From DATFEN01 sp035691285 (GTDB taxonomy: Bacteria; Acidobacteriota; Vicinamibacteria; Fen-336), in NCBI GenBank assembly GCA_035691285.1, contig DASSJI010000242.1, positions 1 to 10,400 on the forward strand: a stretch of DNA of 10,400 bases, written 5' to 3'. The position numbers and the translations under genes were made by a program. Below, in pieces: positions 6,728 through 10,400 of the stretch; position 1 is the first letter of the stretch, and each line of letters opens with the position of its first letter. The notes under the pieces are model-generated. The model was given only the letters and a program-made list of their open reading frames with translations. It did not search any database and had not been told where the DNA came from.

Positions 6728-7024
6728 TCAGGCGCCGTCAACCACCAATCCCAGCGCGGCGAGCTCATCGAGAGCGCGCTGCAGGTCGGCTTCCGCGGCC
6801 GTCTTCTCCACGCCTGCGAACTCGGCCTCCAGTTCGTCCAACATGCGGTCCACGGTGTGCTCGCCGTCGCAGCGACGCCATACGAACGTCATCGTCCGGT
6901 TGAGGACGAAGAACCGGGAGGTCGCGGGATCGAAGAGCATCAGCTCTCCCTGCAGCGGCGCCTCCTCGACCGTCGCGCTTCGCCGGAACCGCCGCGCGGC
7001 CGGGGATGGAATGGGAGTGGTCAC
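6728..7024 (-). CDS. PqqD-like protein (RiPP recognition element fold)
   Basis: This protein of 98 residues has the pattern of the PqqD family (PF05402): a basic, Pro-rich N-terminus, a beta-hairpin region GELMLFDPATSRFFVLNRTMTFVWRRCDG (about residues 26-54), then HTVDRMLDELEAEF and a final helix LQRALDELAALGLVV. In PqqD and lasso B1 proteins this winged-helix fold binds the leader of a precursor peptide and presents it to enzymes. GTG 7024 was chosen because GGAG (7032-7035) precedes it by 7 nt and the length then fits the family; GTG 7051 is in frame and would add nine residues, without a ribosome site. The small peptide with a Y-x-x-P-x-I leader begins about 40 nt downstream, which makes it the likely partner. 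A stand-alone PqqD without PqqE or another radical SAM enzyme nearby argues against PQQ synthesis. Confidence 0.85.
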   Translation of the reverse strand: MTTPIPSPAARRFRRSATVEEAPLQGELMLFDPATSRFFVLNRTMTFVWRRCDGEHTVDRMLDELEAEFAGVEKTAAEADLQRALDELAALGLVVDGA

Positions 7025-7049
7025 CGCTGGGCTCCGGATCGTGGACGGC

Positions 7050-7079
7050 ACGCTACCATCAGGTCGAGAAGGGGGTCAA
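7050..7079 (-). promoter_or_regulatory. Possible sigma-70-type promoter ahead of the PqqD-like gene
   Basis: On the - strand TTGACC (7074-7079, five of six to the -35 consensus) is followed after 18 nt by TAGCGT (7050-7055, three of six to the -10). Transcription would begin near 7043, leaving room for the GGAG site and GTG 7024. It lies in the only real gap between the membrane-protein pair and the peptide cassette. The -10 match is weak, so the cassette may simply be read through from upstream. Confidence 0.25.
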
Positions 7080-7095
7080 GGCGCGGCGGGCACGG

Positions 7096-9174
7096 TCACT
7101 GGATGTAACCGAGCGCCTCGAGGCCCTCGAGCGTTTCCGGGCCGGCTTCTCGAGGAGAGCGCGCCCTCGCCCCGCCCAGCGCCGCCTTGAAGCGCGCGAG
7201 CGACTCCTCCGCGGCCTGACGTTCCAGGGGCCTCTCGAGGGCCAGGTCCCGCGTCTCCTCCCGATCCGCCTTGAGGTCGAAGAGCTGCGGCGGTCCTTCC
7301 GGCGGTCGCACGTACTTCCATCCTCCTTCGACGAGGACCTCGTAGGCAGGGCAGGGCGCTCCGGGCCGCCGCGGCAGGCAGGTCCCGCCGGCCATCATCG
7401 CGGTCCGGCGCTGCCCGAGCCGCGCGCTTCCGGGGGGAGCGGGCAGGCCCAGCGCGGCATAGAGCGTCGGGACGATGTCGACGAGCTGCACGGGACTCTC
7501 GTCGCGGGTTCCCGGCTCGGACCCAGCGCCTGCGGGGTAGCGGACGATCAGAGGCACGTGGAGCACCTGCTGGGTCAGCTCGGAGCAGCCGTGGGCGAAC
7601 ACGCGGCCCTCCGCCAGCGAGTCGCCGTGGTCGCCGGTCACGAAGACCCAGGTGCGGTCCCAGTCCGGGCGCCGCGCGAGGGCCTCGAGCAGGCGGCCGA
7701 CGTGGTGGTCCAGATAGGCCAGCGAGGCGTCGTAGAGCGCCCGCACGTGCTCGTACTCCTCTCGCGTCAGCGGCTTGCCCTGGCGGCTCGAAGGCAGGCC
7801 GGCCAGCGGCAGGCTCTCCGCGCGTCCGGCCCAGCGGTCGCTGAAGCCCTCGTGCCAGCGAAACGGGACGTGGGTGTCCATGAAGTTGAGGAACAGGAAG
7901 TAGGGACGGTCCTGGGGCCGGCGCCGCTCGAGCCAGCGCAGCGCCTCGCGGCCGATCTCTTCGGCGGAGCGCCAGCCCTGGGGCAGCCAGCGCTCCCGCC
8001 ATTCGCGCAGAATCCACGGGGGCAGCCGGCCTTCGAGCCGGCGCAGCAGCGGCAGGAAGGCGAGGTCTCCCGTCCGGGCCGGTCGGGCGTCGACGTGGTC
8101 GAAGCCGCGTTCGAGGCCAACGCGGGCGGTGAACGCGGGCCCGTTGCCGGCGATGGCGGCGCTCGCGTAGCCCATCGTGGCCAGGACCTCGGCTAGCGTG
8201 CGATGGCCTTGATCGAGAGCCATGAGCCGGCACCCCGAATCGGTGGCCGCGAAGTCGCACCCGTGCTGGAAGGGATAGAGGCCGGTGAACAGGGAGGCAT
8301 GGGAGGGGATCGTCCAGCCCGCCGGGGCGAGACAGTTTATGTAGAGAACGGAGCGGCGCGCGAACGCGTCGAGATTCGGCGAGGTCGGGCGCGGGTATCC
8401 GTAGCCGGACAGCCGCGACGCGCCGACGGTGTCGAGCACGATCAGCACGATGTTCGGCCGCTCGGCGCGACCGCCGAGGCCCGCCGGGGCGGCCCCGGTC
8501 CGGGGTCGGCCCGGCGACAACCCCCGGCCGGGGGCCAGCATCCCCCAGGCACACACTCCCGCGGCCGTCGCCGCGAGGCCTCGCCGAACCCATCCGCGCC
8601 AGCCCTCCGGGCCCAGCGCCCGCCACCAGAGGCCGAAGCCGGCGGCCGTCACGAGGTGGGCGAGCAGCACGAACGACAAGGCGTCGGCGATCGGCACGCC
8701 GGTCCGGACGGCGCTGGTCGCAAGCCAGGCGGCTGCCGTGAACAGGAAGGGCCGGACCAGCAGGAGTCCGAGACCGGACGGCAGGCCGGGCCGCCGCGCT
8801 TCCAGGAGCCCCAGCGTCCCAGCGAGGATCACGGTGGCCAGCCGCTCCGGGCTCGCGAAGGGCTGCTGGCGCAGGTACTCGTGGTTCGCCACGACGATCG
8901 TGTAAGACGCCTGCACGACCACGGCCAGAGACCGGAGATCCAGCCCTCCCGTCGAGGAACCTCCGCCCGAGAAGGGCCGCGCGAGAAGGAGCGCGCCCAG
9001 CGCCGCGAGCAGGGGAACGTAGTAGGCCATCAGGAACGCCCACCAGGCGAAGGGGAGCCGGCCGCCCGAGAGCGTGCCGGTGAACACTTCCGCCACGCTG
9101 AGCGCCGCTCCGAACAGCGCGCCCGCACCGAAGGCGCGAAGCGTCGAGGCGAGACGCGATCCCGCGGGCGTCAT
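7096..9174 (-). CDS. Membrane-anchored sulfatase/alkaline-phosphatase superfamily enzyme
   Basis: This 692-residue protein has two parts. Residues 1-215 contain several hydrophobic membrane segments (for example around 13-30, 42-66, 113-125, 136-155, 163-183 and 200-213). Residues 240-692 form a sulfatase-fold (PF00884) domain: the metal-site strand PNIVLIVLDT (240-249), the signature APAGWTIPSHASLFTGLYPFQHG (283-305), FMDTHVPF (431-438), VTGDHGDSLAEG (512-523) and FAHG (526-529). True sulfatases carry Cys or Ser (the formylglycine precursor) before xPSR; here it is Thr288 in TIPSH. Thr is the nucleophile in phosphoethanolamine/phosphoglycerol transferases and related phosphodiesterases, so phospho-group transfer or hydrolysis outside the membrane is as likely as sulfate hydrolysis. 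Start ATG 9174 overlaps the upstream stop (ATGA). Its partner is an O-antigen-ligase-like protein, so a glycan or lipid substrate is plausible. Confidence 0.87.
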   Translation of the reverse strand: MTPAGSRLASTLRAFGAGALFGAALSVAEVFTGTLSGGRLPFAWWAFLMAYYVPLLAALGALLLARPFSGGGSSTGGLDLRSLAVVVQASYTIVVANHEYLRQQPFASPERLATVILAGTLGLLEARRPGLPSGLGLLLVRPFLFTAAAWLATSAVRTGVPIADALSFVLLAHLVTAAGFGLWWRALGPEGWRGWVRRGLAATAAGVCAWGMLAPGRGLSPGRPRTGAAPAGLGGRAERPNIVLIVLDTVGASRLSGYGYPRPTSPNLDAFARRSVLYINCLAPAGWTIPSHASLFTGLYPFQHGCDFAATDSGCRLMALDQGHRTLAEVLATMGYASAAIAGNGPAFTARVGLERGFDHVDARPARTGDLAFLPLLRRLEGRLPPWILREWRERWLPQGWRSAEEIGREALRWLERRRPQDRPYFLFLNFMDTHVPFRWHEGFSDRWAGRAESLPLAGLPSSRQGKPLTREEYEHVRALYDASLAYLDHHVGRLLEALARRPDWDRTWVFVTGDHGDSLAEGRVFAHGCSELTQQVLHVPLIVRYPAGAGSEPGTRDESPVQLVDIVPTLYAALGLPAPPGSARLGQRRTAMMAGGTCLPRRPGAPCPAYEVLVEGGWKYVRPPEGPPQLFDLKADREETRDLALERPLERQAAEESLARFKAALGGARARSPREAGPETLEGLEALGYIQ

Positions 9175-10400
9175 GCGACGGGCGGTTCCTCCATCGCGAG
9201 CGCCGAGGCCGCGCCGGCCGTGAACGCCAGCAGCAGGTAGTGGCCCGTGAAGGCCAGGACGTGGTCGACGAGGCCGTGGGCGAGCGTGGTCGCGGCCAGG
9301 GCCAGGCACGCGGCGGCAAGCGTGGCGTGCGGGTCGGCTCGACGCAGGGCGCGCCCGCACGCGGCGAAGGTGCCGAGGAAGACGCCGAGCAGGGCGAAAA
9401 ACCCCACCGCCCCGACGGTCGCGGCCACCTCGAGGCCGGTGTTGTTCGCGTGGGTGCGTGGGTCCCACTCGGCCGTTCGTCCGGCATAGCGGCCCGCGAG
9501 CTTGCGGAAGTTGTCGGGGCCGACGCCCAGCACGGGATGCTCCCGCCACATCGCCAGGGCGAGAGGCCAGATCTCCATCCGACTCGGCCGCCAGATCGGC
9601 GGCGTCTGGCCGGCGCCCGCCGCCGCCGGCCCGCCTTCCGAGACGCTCACCACGCCCGGGCGCGCTCCCAGACGACTGAACCAGTCGACGCCGGGCTGCG
9701 CCATGTCCCACACGAGCACGTGGCTCCTACGGTCCGGCGGAGCCTCGACCCTCATCTCGAAGACCGCGCTCTCGCCCGAGCGGAGATCGTGGGGCAGGCC
9801 GGGACCGAACGCCACGGCCACAGGCGCGCCGGTCCGATCGAGCAGGCGGTAGCCGATACGGATGCCGCTCGCTCGGCTCCACGTCCGCTGTCCCGTGTTG
9901 GTCACGCGGACCGCGGCGTGCCCCGCCGTTCCAGGGCCCAGCGCGGCGGGAGCGGACAGCGTCTCGTAGCGCGCGTCATACCAGGTGTGCGTCGGGGCGG
10001 TCAGCCGCAGCCCCAGCACCGGGTCGGTCGACGCGGCGAGCGCGGCGGCTGCGCCCACCGCGACCAGCGCGCCGAGCGGCGACGCGGCCAGCGCGGGGCG
10101 CCGCAGAGCCAGCCCGCCCGCGAGCGTCAGCAGCCCGACGCCGGCGGCGAGCAGCCCGCCGCGCGAGTAGGTGGAGAGGAGGCCGAGGCTCAGGAGACCC
10201 GCCAGAGGGAGGATTCCCGCCGCCGTGATCCTCCACGACGAACGCCGGCGTTCCGCTCGCCACGCGAGCAGGGCCGCCGCGGTCACGAGTCCCGCGGCCA
10301 GCAGGGCGCCGGCGAGGTTCGGATGCGCGGATCCCGCGGTCGCTCTGCGGGTCATCCCTGCGACGACCCACGAGTCGCGGAAGTGATCGAGGAAGGGGTC
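9171..10400 (-). CDS. O-antigen-ligase-like membrane protein with Ig-like insert, 5' end cut
   Basis: The frame is open to the right edge, so the N-terminal membrane part is missing; the ATG at 10355 is internal. Counted from that Met, visible family features are RATAGSAHPNLAGALL (4-19), membrane segments near 17-31 and 45-62, the loop TYSRGG (62-67) with its conserved-type Arg, two more segments (68-83, 92-108), then a large outer loop and the second signature WPLALAMWREHPVLGVGPDNF (263-283) with THANNTGLEVAATVG (301-315) and at least two final membrane helices. This is the PF04932 O-antigen ligase/polymerase pattern. Within the outer loop, residues about 126-238 form an extra beta-rich domain. 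Such proteins join or polymerise polysaccharide units on the periplasmic face. Ligase versus Wzy polymerase cannot be decided from the visible part. Confidence 0.85.
   Translation of the reverse strand, partial: DPFLDHFRDSWVVAGMTRRATAGSAHPNLAGALLAAGLVTAAALLAWRAERRRSSWRITAAGILPLAGLLSLGLLSTYSRGGLLAAGVGLLTLAGGLALRRPALAASPLGALVAVGAAAALAASTDPVLGLRLTAPTHTWYDARYETLSAPAALGPGTAGHAAVRVTNTGQRTWSRASGIRIGYRLLDRTGAPVAVAFGPGLPHDLRSGESAVFEMRVEAPPDRRSHVLVWDMAQPGVDWFSRLGARPGVVSVSEGGPAAAGAGQTPPIWRPSRMEIWPLALAMWREHPVLGVGPDNFRKLAGRYAGRTAEWDPRTHANNTGLEVAATVGAVGFFALLGVFLGTFAACGRALRRADPHATLAAACLALAATTLAHGLVDHVLAFTGHYLLLAFTAGAASALAMEEPPVA
9642..9980 (-). other. Ig-like (NBR1/NEW-type) domain inserted in the ligase loop
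   Basis: Within the O-antigen-ligase-like gene this segment encodes about 113 residues that are not part of the membrane fold. The pattern AAVRVTNTGQRTWSR, then IRIGYRLLD, then LRSGESAVFEMRVEAPPDRRSHVLVWDM and VDWFSRLG matches the beta-sandwich domains described as NBR1-like or CARDB-like: N-x-G-x-x-T/S-W, a PG/SGE turn, an AP strand and a final W-F. It would lie in the periplasm between two membrane halves and may bind glycan or a partner protein. Confidence 0.65.

Noticed and set aside
6490..6768. A 92-codon open frame on the - strand across the peptide gene.
   Set aside because: It reads another frame, overlaps the PqqD-like stop, lacks a ribosome site and gives a low-complexity polar translation; the 53-codon frame has the ribosome site and fits the gap.
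6522..7024. A PQQ or complete lasso-peptide cluster.
   Set aside because: There is no radical SAM PqqE, no PqqB/C, no asparagine-synthetase-like cyclase and no leader protease in view, and the peptide lacks the PqqA Glu-x-x-x-Tyr pair.
8203..9240. A long + strand open frame opposite the sulfatase-like gene.
   Set aside because: Low-complexity Arg/Gly/Glu-rich translation with no motifs; explained by strong GC bias on the other strand. The same holds for other long antisense frames, such as 1732-2727, 2625-3995 and 4119-4814.
9175..9711. In-frame upstream extension of the sulfatase-like gene.
   Set aside because: It would overlap the ligase gene by over 500 nt and translates into Arg/Gly/Pro-rich sequence without homology; ATG 9174 gives a clean ATGA overlap and begins at a plausible N-terminus.
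1..10400. CRISPR arrays, tRNA/rRNA genes, insertion sequences or att sites.
   Set aside because: No regularly spaced repeats, no cloverleaf or rRNA-like stretches, no transposase or integrase motifs and no paired terminal repeats were seen by eye.

Overview
This window is very GC-rich, with strong G/C preference at third codon positions and almost no non-coding DNA. It carries an O-antigen-ligase-like polymerase/ligase and genes for nucleotide-activated heptose. This points to a high-GC Gram-negative bacterium making a surface polysaccharide. The gene style would fit the soil and subsurface phyla that are often known only from metagenomes, such as Rokubacteria-, Myxococcota- or Acidobacteria-like lineages, but the phylum is a guess. 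No RNA genes, mobile elements or CRISPR arrays were seen.

Left half (1-4040, + strand): a tightly coupled sugar operon in which every junction is a 4-nt ATGA or GTGA overlap. The order is an SDR dehydrogenase cut by the left edge, a Gfo/Idh/MocA sugar oxidoreductase, a HddA-type GHMP heptose-7-phosphate kinase, and one reading frame that joins a HddC-type nucleotidyltransferase to a GmhA-type SIS isomerase. Together they look like most of a route to an NDP-activated D-glycero-D-manno-heptose and its oxidised or reduced derivative. The GmhB phosphatase is not in view.

Right half (10400 down to 4053, - strand): a convergent run of seven genes. First come an O-antigen-ligase-like membrane protein, cut by the right edge, with an Ig-like domain inserted in its periplasmic loop, and a membrane-anchored alkaline-phosphatase/sulfatase-superfamily enzyme with Thr where sulfatases have Cys or Ser. 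Then, after a 44- to 71-nt gap, comes a compact cassette: a PqqD-like protein (RiPP recognition element fold), a peptide of about 53 residues, an HPr-kinase-like P-loop protein, a divergent ferritin-like helical protein, and a DUF455 ferritin-like protein with a complete set of possible diiron ligands. The two convergent operons are separated by only 12 bases.

The main discovery candidate is this cassette (4053-7051). The small peptide at 6522-6683 has an AGGAGG ribosome site, a leader with Y-x-x-P-x-I (close to the YxxPxL element that PqqD-like proteins read in lasso leaders), and a short C-terminal segment rich in Trp, Thr and Cys ending in Trp-Trp-Thr-Thr-Ala-Cys-Cys. Next to a PqqD homologue, a kinase-like protein and two ferritin-like proteins, it reads as the precursor of a modified peptide (RiPP-like). 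No lasso cyclase, radical SAM enzyme, protease or peptide exporter is present in the window, so the chemistry is open.
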